Assembly (NCBI GenBank): GCA_948514155.1
Contig: CAOQYA010000008.1
Coordinates: forward strand, 1-41,849
Source of the DNA: an uncultured Eubacteriales bacterium
GTDB taxonomy: Bacteria > Bacillota > Clostridia > Christensenellales > UBA1242
Direction of reading: 5' to 3'
Length of the DNA stretch: 41,849 nucleotides
Below, piece by piece: positions 7,463 to 15,557 of the stretch. The notes beneath the pieces are model-generated. The model worked only from the letters and a program-made list of their open reading frames with translations. It was not told where the DNA came from and made no database searches. Numbering within the stretch: position 1 is the first letter of the stretch; each line of letters starts with the position of its first letter. Position numbers and translations under genes: made by a program.

Positions 7463-9553
7463 ATGACACATGGAAAAAAGTTTGAATTAAAAATTGGAAA
7501 AGAAAAGGTCGTTTTTGAGACCGGTGCGCTTTGCGAACAAGCAAATGGCTCCTGCCTCGTTCGCTGCGGCGAGACCGTCGTTATGGTTAACACCACAATG
7601 TCAAAAGCACCAAGACCGGGAATTGATTTCTTCCCACTCGCTGTTGACTATGAAGAAAAAATGTATTCCGTTGGAAAAATTCCGGGCGGCTTTAAAAAGA
7701 GAGAGGGCAGACCTTCCGACAAGGCGATTTTAACATCTCGTCTTATCGACCGTCCGCTTCGTCCACTTTTCCCAAAAGGCTTCTATCACGATGTTTGCGT
7801 TGTTGTGACAGTGCTTTCTGTTGACCCGGATCACGCACCGGAAGTTTTGGGCATGCTGGGCTCAAGCTTTGCGCTTTCAATTTCGGACATTCCATTCCAA
7901 GGCCCTACAGGCTCCGTTCAAGTTGGGCTTGTTGACGGCAAGTTTGTTCTTAACCCAAATCAAGCAGAGCGCGAAGCAAGCCGCCTGCACTTGACTGTTT
8001 CAGGAACAGACGAGGCTGTGCTTATGGTGGAGGCTGGCGCAAAAGAAGTTCCGGAAGAGACTATGCTTGACGCTATCATGTTCGCTCATGAAGAAATCAA
8101 GAAAATTGTTAAATTCATAAAGAAAGTTAAAAAAGAAATCGGCAAGCCACTTTGCACAAAACTTGTCTATGACATCGTGCCGGAAGAAATCGACAAGGCT
8201 GTTCGCGCCTATGCCGACAAACTTCTCGACCACGCACTTGACACTTTTGACAGAGAAGAGCGTCAAAATCGCCAAGAAGAAGTTGACACTGAAGTTAAGG
8301 CTCACTTTGCAGAGATTTTCCCTGACAGCGCAAAAGCGATTGGCGATGTTCTCTATAAAATGACAAAAGAAAAGGTGAGAGCGAAAATTCTAAACAAAGG
8401 CATCCGCCCAGACGGCAGAAAACTCACCGAAATCAGACCTATTTGGTCGGAAGTGGGCGTGCTTCCACGCGTTCACGGCTCGGCAGTGTTCACAAGAGGT
8501 CAAACTCAGGTGCTTACATCGCTTACTCTCGGCACAGTTTCCGACATGCAGAAACTTGAAGGCCTTGACGACGAAGAAGTGAACAGATATGTTCACCATT
8601 ATAACATGCCTCCATATGCAACCGGCGAAGCTCGTCAACTTAAGAGCCCCGGAAGAAGAGAAATCGGCCACGGCGCACTTGCTGAAAGAGCGCTTGAGCC
8701 TGTTATTCCGTCAGAAGAAGAGTTCCCATATGCACTCCGCCTTGTGAGCGAAGTTACATCTTCAAACGGCTCGTCTTCAATGGCTTCAGTTTGCGGCTCC
8801 ACGCTTGCGCTTATGGACGGCGGCGTTCCAATCTCCTCTCCGGTTGCGGGAATTGCAATGGGACTTATCAAAGACGACAACTCTCACAAAGTTGCAGTGC
8901 TTTCGGATATCCAAGGTCTTGAAGACTTCCTTGGCGACATGGACTTCAAAGTGACAGGAACAGAAAAGGGCGTAACTGCAATTCAAATGGATATCAAAAT
9001 CAAGGGAATTGACAAAAACATTCTTCAAACAGCACTCGGCCAAGCAAGAGAGGGAAGAATGTTTATCATGAACAAACTTCTTGAAACAATCAAAGAGCCA
9101 AGAAAGGAACTTTCCAAATATGCTCCAAAGATTATTTCCTTCATGATTGACCCAGATAAGATTAAAGATGTTATCGGCTCGGGCGGAAAGACAATCAACA
9201 AGATTATCGACGAGACCGGAGTTAAGATTGATATCGAAGACAACGGCCAAGTTTTCATTGCAAGTGAAGACACTGCTAAAGCGGAAAGAGCAAAGGCTAT
9301 CGTGCTTGCAATCGTTGAAGATTTGGAAGTTGGAAAAACATATGAAGGCACTGTTGCCAGAATTATGTCTTTTGGCGCTTTCGTTGAAGTTATGGGCGGC
9401 AAGGAAGGAATGATACACATTTCCAAACTTTCCTCAAAACGCGTTGAAAAAGTTGAAGATGTTGTTAAAATCGGCGACAAAGTTCAAGTTGAAGTTATCA
9501 AGATTGACGAAAAGGGTCGCGTTGATATGAAACTTATTAAAAAACTTAAATAG
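7463..9553 (+). CDS. pnp: Polyribonucleotide nucleotidyltransferase (PNPase)
   Basis: PNPase degrades RNA 3'-5' by phosphorolysis. From the ATG at 7463 the protein has 696 aa: an RNase PH domain, an all-helical linker, a second RNase PH domain, a KH domain (about 555-615, with VIGSGGKTINKIID) and an S1 domain (about 626-693, with SFGAFVEVMGGKEGMIHIS). I chose 7463 because AAGGAG (7448-7453) lies 9 nt upstream. An in-frame TTG at 7427 falls inside the downstream direct repeat of the leader and has no ribosome site. The structured leader and the rpsO neighbour fit the known post-transcriptional autocontrol of pnp. Confidence 0.96.
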   Translation: MTHGKKFELKIGKEKVVFETGALCEQANGSCLVRCGETVVMVNTTMSKAPRPGIDFFPLAVDYEEKMYSVGKIPGGFKKREGRPSDKAILTSRLIDRPLRPLFPKGFYHDVCVVVTVLSVDPDHAPEVLGMLGSSFALSISDIPFQGPTGSVQVGLVDGKFVLNPNQAEREASRLHLTVSGTDEAVLMVEAGAKEVPEETMLDAIMFAHEEIKKIVKFIKKVKKEIGKPLCTKLVYDIVPEEIDKAVRAYADKLLDHALDTFDREERQNRQEEVDTEVKAHFAEIFPDSAKAIGDVLYKMTKEKVRAKILNKGIRPDGRKLTEIRPIWSEVGVLPRVHGSAVFTRGQTQVLTSLTLGTVSDMQKLEGLDDEEVNRYVHHYNMPPYATGEARQLKSPGRREIGHGALAERALEPVIPSEEEFPYALRLVSEVTSSNGSSSMASVCGSTLALMDGGVPISSPVAGIAMGLIKDDNSHKVAVLSDIQGLEDFLGDMDFKVTGTEKGVTAIQMDIKIKGIDKNILQTALGQAREGRMFIMNKLLETIKEPRKELSKYAPKIISFMIDPDKIKDVIGSGGKTINKIIDETGVKIDIEDNGQVFIASEDTAKAERAKAIVLAIVEDLEVGKTYEGTVARIMSFGAFVEVMGGKEGMIHISKLSSKRVEKVEDVVKIGDKVQVEVIKIDEKGRVDMKLIKKLK

Positions 9554-9576
9554 CAGACTTCTTCTGTGGCTGTGAT

Positions 9577-9630
9577 AAGTTTCTTCTAGCACACACGGGA
9601 TGTGCATCCTAAGCGAAAGCGAAGAAACTT
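9577..9630 (+). other. Structured 3' UTR of pnp
   Basis: A perfect 10-bp inverted repeat, AAGTTTCTTC (9577-9586) with GAAGAAACTT (9621-9630), encloses a GCACA/TGTGC hairpin (9589-9605) and a GCGAAAGC mini-hairpin (9613-9620). It has only a short T run behind it and lies ahead of the true terminator. It could act as an mRNA-stabilising or processing structure. Confidence 0.5.
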
Positions 9631-9654
9631 TTGGCTCCACTCGACAAAATTTTC

Positions 9655-9688
9655 AAAAATCAAGGACAAAACAGTTCTTGATTTTTTT
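9655..9688 (+). terminator. pnp terminator
   Basis: AAATCAAG (9657-9664) pairs with CTTGATTT (9677-9684) over a 12-nt loop and continues into a T tract ending at 9688. It separates pnp from ylxY. Confidence 0.75.
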
Positions 9689-9709
9689 ATCTGTGCATAA
9701 AGATAAAGC

Positions 9710-10447
9710 ATGAAAAAGTTAAATGTGTTTATCTTCAGAAAATATATCGTTAATCTCTGCATATTAGGCCTGGTCATTTTGGTGGGCGTCGCCGCGCTTG
9801 TTGGCGTGAATTTCTCCACTCGAAATTCGGCTGAGACCTCAACTTCGCAAGGTGCAATCTATCAAGGCGACACTTCTTCAAAGAAAATCAGCCTCATGAT
9901 AAATGTTTACTGGGGCACCGAATATCTTGGCGACATGCTAAAGACGCTGGAAGAGAAAAACGCCAAAGTCACATTCTTTGTTGGCGGCGTTTGGGCGGCT
10001 GATAACGAGCAGCTTCTCGTTGATATGGCAGAGCGCGGTCATGAAATTGGCAATCATGCCTATTCTCATAAGGACCACGACAAATTGACCAAGGAAAGCT
10101 CTAAAAAAGAGATTTCCACCACTCACAATCTTGTTCGCAGCATGATTGCAAAGGACATGAATTTGTTTGCGCCTCCAAGCGGAGCATATAACTCGCAAAC
10201 AGTGGAGGTGGCTAAAGAACTTGGCTACAAGACCATTATGTGGACGCGTGACACCATTGACTGGCGCGACCAGAACACCGAAACTATTTATAAGCGTGCA
10301 GTGAATAATGCAAAGGGCGGCGACTTTGTTTTGATGCATCCAACGGCTTGCACTCGTGATGCGCTTGGCAAAATTATCGACACACTTTCCTCTCAAGGCT
10401 TTGAACTTGTGACCGTCAGCGACAATCTGTCCGGGCTTTCAGCATAA
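9710..10447 (+). CDS. ylxY: YlxY-like polysaccharide deacetylase-family protein
   Basis: This is a NodB-fold carbohydrate esterase-like protein, 245 aa, with an N-terminal membrane anchor (about residues 11-33) and an extracytoplasmic domain from about residue 58. The metal-binding H-x3-H is present (H116, H120 in NHAYSH), as are the FAPPSGAYN and FVLMHPT motifs. The usual TFDDG motif reads LMINVYWGTEY (62-72), so the catalytic and metal-binding Asp are replaced. The pnp-adjacent YlxY family of Bacillus, as I recall it, shows the same change, which supports orthology over PdaA/PdaB and suggests altered or no deacetylase activity. There is no good Shine-Dalgarno sequence before the ATG. Confidence 0.82.
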   Translation: MKKLNVFIFRKYIVNLCILGLVILVGVAALVGVNFSTRNSAETSTSQGAIYQGDTSSKKISLMINVYWGTEYLGDMLKTLEEKNAKVTFFVGGVWAADNEQLLVDMAERGHEIGNHAYSHKDHDKLTKESSKKEISTTHNLVRSMIAKDMNLFAPPSGAYNSQTVEVAKELGYKTIMWTRDTIDWRDQNTETIYKRAVNNAKGGDFVLMHPTACTRDALGKIIDTLSSQGFELVTVSDNLSGLSA

Positions 10448-10516
10448 AAGACTATCAAAACGCCATTATTTTGACAAGAATTTAACAAAATTTCACCCGA
10501 ATTGCCTCTCAGCCGT

Positions 10517-10546
10517 TTGCAAACATTAGGGCTTGTATGATATAAT
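10517..10546 (+). promoter_or_regulatory. Promoter of the ftsK-rimO-pgsA-recA operon, leaderless layout
   Basis: TATAAT (10541-10546) has an extended TGA in front and TTGCAA (10517-10522) at 18 bp. Only TAGGGC (six nt) lies between the -10 box and the ftsK ATG, so transcription should begin at the start codon. No ribosome site is present. Confidence 0.75.
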
Positions 10547-10552
10547 TAGGGC

Positions 10553-13345
10553 ATGGCTGAATATAAAGTTCAAAAAAATAAAAAAACAAGAAACACAAAT
10601 GCGAAGAAGATAGTGGGAATTGCGCTTATCGCTATTTCCTGCTTCGCATTTTTCTTTTTGCTTACAAATCTTGTGCCTTTCATGCAAAACTTCTTGCTTG
10701 GCACTTTCGGCTATTTCGCATATCCGGCTTTTATCATGTCGATGCTGGGCGGAATTGCGCTTTTGAACAATAAAAAATATAAACTTTCAAAGAAATATGC
10801 CATTTTTCTATATTTGACAATTTTCTTTTTAATGTGCATCATTCAACTTGCTGTTGTGGGTGATAAGGCGGGGTCGTTCGGCGAATATCTCGGCTCTAAC
10901 TACACTCGCAAGCACACGGCGGGTGGAATTATCTTTGGGCTGCCAACAACTTGCATTTTATATCTAACAAACTATGTTTGGGCGTTTGTCATTTTCTCTA
11001 TCTGCTTTGTCATTTGCCTTGCGCTGTATATCGATGCGATAATTTACCTAAGAAAACAAGCCGTGCAAGATAAACCAGTCAAACTTTCCATCAAAGAAAG
11101 AAGAGTGAAAGAAAAAGTGGCAGCGAAAGAGGAAGTTAATGTTGTTATGAGTGGCAACATCGAAAGAAAGCTCTCTCGCGAAGAGGAAGTTCGCCAAAAA
11201 TTGGGGCTGACGAGGCGTGCGATAAATGAGCCTGTCAATATTTCCTCGCCTAAAGAGGAGAAAAGGCCTGACCCTAAGAAATTGGAGGGCGAGGAACTAA
11301 GAAAATATCTTTTAACTCCGCCGGAAGTGGATGTTAACAGATTTTTCTCGCAAGAAGCGCGCTCATATGCAAGAACCGGCGTGGCTTCCACAGCCTTTAA
11401 GCGCGAAATGGATAAGAATATCGATGCTCTTAAAAAAGAGGAACTTCCGCCTATTATCAGCGACTCTAACAAAGTGGCCGCAGTCACAGAGGCTGAGCCG
11501 GAACAACTTGTTTTGCAGGCTGACGACATTATAAAAGAGGTGATGGAAGAGAGCGGAATTGCAAGGCAACAAACAATGGACATCGTGGAGGAAGCGCAAG
11601 AAGAATTTCCTCGCCGCGACCGCGATTTTGACCGCTCCGACCGCTCATTCGACCGCACAAGCGATAGGGACCGTAGCTTTGAAAGAACTTCGGCTCGCGA
11701 AAGCCTTGAAAGAAGAGAAGAGCCAAGCGAAAATGTTATGGACAGAAGCGACCGCTCGCTTTCCCGCGATGGCAATTTCTCTGTGCCTGATAGGGCAGAA
11801 GAGCCTATCGCAAGACCGCGCCGCTTTGTTAACATTGAGCAGGACGAAGAGCCGGAAGAAAAGCCGGAAGTTGTTGTTCCATATAACTACACAAAGCCGC
11901 CTATCGACCTTGTTACAACTCGCTCCACCGACATGAGCGACCTTGACGACGATATCTCCACTAAGAGCATAATCTTAGAAAACACATTGCAAGAGTTTGG
12001 TGTGCCGGCTAAGGTGCAAAATGTTGTTATCGGCCCTGCTGTGACCAGATATGAACTTGAAATGCCTATGGGTGTGACTGTTAAAAAGGTGCTCAATCTT
12101 TCCAGCGATATCGCGCTTGCGCTTGAAGCAAATGGCGGAGATGTGCGTATCGAAGCGCCTGTCCCAGGCAGAAATGTTGTGGGAATTGAAGTGCCAAACG
12201 ATAAAGTTGCCACCGTTTCGCTGCGTGATGTGCTGATTTCAAACGATTTCAATGCTGCAAAGTCGCCGCTGACATTCGCTGTGGGAAAAGATATCTCCGG
12301 CAGAATTATGGTGGGCGCACTCAACAAAATGCCGCATCTTTTGATTGCCGGAACAACCGGCTCGGGAAAGAGTGTGATGCTCAATAACATCATAATTTCG
12401 CTCCTATATAAATCGTCCCCGGACGATTGCAAACTGCTGCTTATCGACCCAAAACAAGTGGAATTCACGCCATATGAAGGTATTCCGCATCTTGTTGTGC
12501 CAAAAGTTATTACCGATGTGACCAAGGCCGCAAACGCGCTGCAGTGGGCGCTTGACGAAATGGAAAGGCGTTTCCGTCTTATCCGTGAGGCAAGAGTTAA
12601 AGATATCGACGAATATAACTTCACGCCGGATGTTGTTGCTGGAAAGAAAAAGAAGATGCCATTTATCGTGGTGGTGATAGACGAATTTGCTGACTTTATC
12701 ATGCAGGGCAAGAAGGAGATTGAGGACAGAATTATTCGTCTTGGTCAGAAGGCGAGAGCCTCCGGCATTCACCTTATCTTGGCAACTCAGCGTCCAACAA
12801 CAGAATATGTGACGGGTGGAATTAAAGCAAACTTTCCGTCTCGCATTGCATTCAAGGTTGCAAGCAGGGTGAACTCGGATGTTATTCTTGGCATGACCGG
12901 CGCCGAAAAACTGCTTGGACATGGTGATATGCTCTATGCGCCGCAGGAATATTCGTCGGCGCCAAAGAGAATGCAAGGTTGCTTTATAACAACCCGTGAG
13001 ATTTCTGACATTGTTAATTTTGTCACTCTTAACAACGAGCCAATCTTTGATAAGGATATTCAAGACGCAATCAATAACACGCCTAAATCAAATGGCGGGG
13101 AGAGCGGAGATAAAGGTGGCATGGATCCATTGCTTCCGGAAGCACTTAAGATGTGCATAGACTCCGGACAGGCTTCAACTTCCATGATACAGCGTCGCCT
13201 TTCAATCGGCTATCCGCGCGCCGGCAAGATTATTGACCAAATGACCGAAATGGGCTACATCTCGGCAGCCGACGGCGCAAAGCCAAGAAATGTGTATATA
13301 ACGCTTGAAGAATACTATCAGATTTTCGGCGATAACTACGAATAA
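10553..13345 (+). CDS. ftsK: DNA translocase FtsK/SpoIIIE
   Basis: This membrane-anchored hexameric ATPase pumps chromosomal DNA through the division or sporulation septum. The 930-aa product has about four N-terminal membrane segments (within residues 20-170), a long variable linker, and an alpha/beta motor with Walker A GTTGSGKS (600-607) and Walker B VVVIDEFADF (Asp710). The C-terminal winged-helix gamma domain (858-930) reads directional DNA motifs. The linker holds a low-complexity Asp/Arg/Ser stretch (about 353-406) with repeats such as DRSDRSFDRTSDRDRS, likely a disordered spacer. The gene opens a four-gene operon and lacks a ribosome site. Whether it serves division (FtsK) or sporulation (SpoIIIE) cannot be told from sequence. 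Confidence 0.95.
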   Translation: MAEYKVQKNKKTRNTNAKKIVGIALIAISCFAFFFLLTNLVPFMQNFLLGTFGYFAYPAFIMSMLGGIALLNNKKYKLSKKYAIFLYLTIFFLMCIIQLAVVGDKAGSFGEYLGSNYTRKHTAGGIIFGLPTTCILYLTNYVWAFVIFSICFVICLALYIDAIIYLRKQAVQDKPVKLSIKERRVKEKVAAKEEVNVVMSGNIERKLSREEEVRQKLGLTRRAINEPVNISSPKEEKRPDPKKLEGEELRKYLLTPPEVDVNRFFSQEARSYARTGVASTAFKREMDKNIDALKKEELPPIISDSNKVAAVTEAEPEQLVLQADDIIKEVMEESGIARQQTMDIVEEAQEEFPRRDRDFDRSDRSFDRTSDRDRSFERTSARESLERREEPSENVMDRSDRSLSRDGNFSVPDRAEEPIARPRRFVNIEQDEEPEEKPEVVVPYNYTKPPIDLVTTRSTDMSDLDDDISTKSIILENTLQEFGVPAKVQNVVIGPAVTRYELEMPMGVTVKKVLNLSSDIALALEANGGDVRIEAPVPGRNVVGIEVPNDKVATVSLRDVLISNDFNAAKSPLTFAVGKDISGRIMVGALNKMPHLLIAGTTGSGKSVMLNNIIISLLYKSSPDDCKLLLIDPKQVEFTPYEGIPHLVVPKVITDVTKAANALQWALDEMERRFRLIREARVKDIDEYNFTPDVVAGKKKKMPFIVVVIDEFADFIMQGKKEIEDRIIRLGQKARASGIHLILATQRPTTEYVTGGIKANFPSRIAFKVASRVNSDVILGMTGAEKLLGHGDMLYAPQEYSSAPKRMQGCFITTREISDIVNFVTLNNEPIFDKDIQDAINNTPKSNGGESGDKGGMDPLLPEALKMCIDSGQASTSMIQRRLSIGYPRAGKIIDQMTEMGYISAADGAKPRNVYITLEEYYQIFGDNYE

Positions 13346-13355
13346 CGGAGAGATA

Positions 13356-14678
13356 ATGACCAAAGAAGAATTAACGGCAAAGAAAGTATCTGCAATTTCA
13401 CTCGGCTGCGATAAAAACCGAGTGGATCTTGAAAAGATGCTTTTTTTGCTTTCTAAATATGGCTTTCAAATTGTGGAAAAGGTGGAAGAGGCGGATATTG
13501 TTATTGTCAACACCTGTGCATTTATATTGCCTGCAAAACAGGAGGCGATTAATAATATAATCGAAATGGAAGAGTTAAAAAAGCGGGGGAAAATTGAAAA
13601 ACTTATTGTGACGGGCTGCCTTATTGCGCGCCACAAAAAGGAAATAAAGGACGAATTCCCAGAAGTTGACAGATTTGTAAATCTAGCTGAAAACAAAGAT
13701 ATCGTTGGAATTGTGGAAGAACTCTATGGTATGAAAAAATCAAAATCTGCAGTGTATTATGACAGAGTTCTCACAACATCTTGTGGATACGCCTATTTGA
13801 AGATTGCAGACGGGTGCAACAATGTTTGCTCCTTTTGCACCATTCCTCGCATTCGTGGCAAGTATAAAAGCGAAAAAATCGAGGACTTGGAAGAGGAGGC
13901 AAAAACTCTTGTTCGCCGCGGCGTGAAAGAACTTATTCTTGTCGCGCAGGACACCACTCGATATGGAATGGACCTCTATGGCAAGCCGGCACTTTTGGAC
14001 CTTTGCAAAAGGCTTGTTAAGATTAAGGGGTTAGAGTGGATAAGAATTCACTATGCATATCCCGAAATGATAACAGACGAACTTCTCGAGTTTATTGTTA
14101 AAGAAAAGAAGATGTGTAACTATCTCGATATTCCGTTGCAACACATCGACAATGAAATTCTTTCCAGCATGCGCCGCAAGCATGACGAGAAATTCACTCG
14201 TGAACTTATTGAGAAAATACATAGCCGCTTTCCTCAAATTAAAATTCGCTCCACATTCATTGTTGGTTATCCGGGCGAAAGCGAACGGGCATTTAAAAAA
14301 CTTTTAAAATTTCTTAAAGAGGCAAAACTTACTCTTGTGGGCTTCTTCCCATATTTCAGAGAGGAGAACACTGTAAGTTTTTATCTTAAAAAACAAAAAT
14401 CGAATTTCACAAAACAGCGCCGCCTTAAGAAAGCACAAAAGGTGCAGGAAAAGGTTGCTGCCATGGCGGCGAGCGAAGATGTCGGCATAACTTGCAAGAT
14501 TATTGTCGATAGTTTTGACGAGCAGAGCGGAATGTTTATCGCTCACAGCGAATTTCTTTCTCCTTTAGTTGACTTTAATGTGCAAATTGTGGATAATGAT
14601 AATATTGAAATCGGCAAAATGTATGATGCTAAACTTGTCGACTTTAACGGAAATTATTTTGAAGGAGAGATAGTGTGA
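13356..14678 (+). CDS. rimO: Ribosomal protein S12 methylthiotransferase RimO
   Basis: RimO adds a methylthio group to an aspartate of ribosomal protein S12. The start at 13356 (440 aa) is chosen for the CGGAGAG ribosome site just upstream; an in-frame start at 13305 would overlap ftsK. The N-terminal MTTase domain has C18 (SLGCDKN), C54 (NTCAF) and C88 (TGCL) for one 4Fe-4S cluster. The radical SAM domain has C154-x3-C158-x2-C161. A C-terminal TRAM domain (about 375-440) is present. RimO is distinguished from MiaB by the SLGCxKNRVDLE and IPRIRGKYKS motifs. The gene lies 10 bp after ftsK and overlaps pgsA by GTGA. Confidence 0.94.
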   Translation: MTKEELTAKKVSAISLGCDKNRVDLEKMLFLLSKYGFQIVEKVEEADIVIVNTCAFILPAKQEAINNIIEMEELKKRGKIEKLIVTGCLIARHKKEIKDEFPEVDRFVNLAENKDIVGIVEELYGMKKSKSAVYYDRVLTTSCGYAYLKIADGCNNVCSFCTIPRIRGKYKSEKIEDLEEEAKTLVRRGVKELILVAQDTTRYGMDLYGKPALLDLCKRLVKIKGLEWIRIHYAYPEMITDELLEFIVKEKKMCNYLDIPLQHIDNEILSSMRRKHDEKFTRELIEKIHSRFPQIKIRSTFIVGYPGESERAFKKLLKFLKEAKLTLVGFFPYFREENTVSFYLKKQKSNFTKQRRLKKAQKVQEKVAAMAASEDVGITCKIIVDSFDEQSGMFIAHSEFLSPLVDFNVQIVDNDNIEIGKMYDAKLVDFNGNYFEGEIV

Positions 14679-15541
14679 ATTTACCGAACAAGATAACAAT
14701 TTCGAGAATTTGTTTAATTCCGCTGGTAATTTTCTTCTTCCTTGCAGATTTTATTCCATATGGAAAACTTGTTGCGGCGCTCATTTTTGGCATTGCTGCG
14801 ATAACCGATAATGTGGACGGAAGAATTGCAAGAAAGAGAAATCTTGTCACTGACCTAGGCAAATTCTTGGACCCAATTGCTGACAAAGTGCTTGTTATGA
14901 GTGGGCTGCTTTTGATTGTGGCGCATCCAATTATGGGGGCGGGTGTGACGAATGCGGCTCCGGCAGTGTGGCCAATTTGGCTGGGAATAATCTGCGCGGT
15001 GCTTATTCTTGCAAGAGAACTTATAATCAGCGCATTCCGCCAAATTGCGGCAACTAAAAAACTTGTTATGGCGGCTGATAAGTCGGGCAAGATTAAAGCA
15101 TTTTTGCAAGATATAACAATCTTCCTATACATGATTTATGCCTTTCTTGTATCCGAGTTCTGGGCTTCAATTGCGGGAACAGCCAACACTGTGCTGTGTA
15201 TTATTTTGATAATCTTCCTTGTTGTGACAACAATTTTGACAATCACTTCCGGAATTGGCTACATCATTAAAAACAAGCATGTCCTGAAAGACGCTGAGCC
15301 AAAGAAGGAGGAGCCGGTTGCTAGATATGACATGCTTATTCCCGATGTTCTTAGCGAGTTTGTTGAGGAAGGAGTTATAAGTCTTAAACTGATTGAAGAG
15401 CGATTTGCCCTTAATGAAGAGCGTGCTGAAAAAATTCTCGACGACATGGCCGAACTTGAATACATTTCGGACGAAGGCGAGCAGCGAGAAATTTTGATTA
15501 GCGTGGAAGAATACAAAGATATGTTTGCAAAGAAAGATTAG
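14675..15541 (+). CDS. pgsA: Phosphatidylglycerophosphate synthase PgsA with FtsK-gamma-like C-terminal domain
   Basis: PgsA makes phosphatidylglycerophosphate from CDP-diacylglycerol and glycerol-3-phosphate in the membrane. The CDP-alcohol phosphotransferase motif is complete: D45-x2-DG-x2-AR-x8-G-x3-D66-x3-D70. About six membrane segments span residues 8-200. The GTG start (14675) overlaps the rimO stop and has GAAGGAGAG upstream. Oddity: the protein has 288 aa against about 180-200 for the family. The extra residues 219-284 (15329-15526) align with the FtsK gamma winged helix of this operon. Shared landmarks in both are a D-x-L-x-P start, RA-x-KI, a YIS-containing turn, EEY and a final F. 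By hand alignment about 25 of 68 positions match. A lipid enzyme with a DNA-binding-type tail is unusual. Confidence 0.92.
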   Translation: MNLPNKITISRICLIPLVIFFFLADFIPYGKLVAALIFGIAAITDNVDGRIARKRNLVTDLGKFLDPIADKVLVMSGLLLIVAHPIMGAGVTNAAPAVWPIWLGIICAVLILARELIISAFRQIAATKKLVMAADKSGKIKAFLQDITIFLYMIYAFLVSEFWASIAGTANTVLCIILIIFLVVTTILTITSGIGYIIKNKHVLKDAEPKKEEPVARYDMLIPDVLSEFVEEGVISLKLIEERFALNEERAEKILDDMAELEYISDEGEQREILISVEEYKDMFAKKD

Positions 15542-15557
15542 AAATAGAGAGGTTAAT

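Noticed and set aside
11044..11835. A 263-codon minus-strand frame inside ftsK
   Set aside because: It is a shadow of the biased codons in the FtsK linker; the Ser/Leu-rich translation has no domain or start signal.
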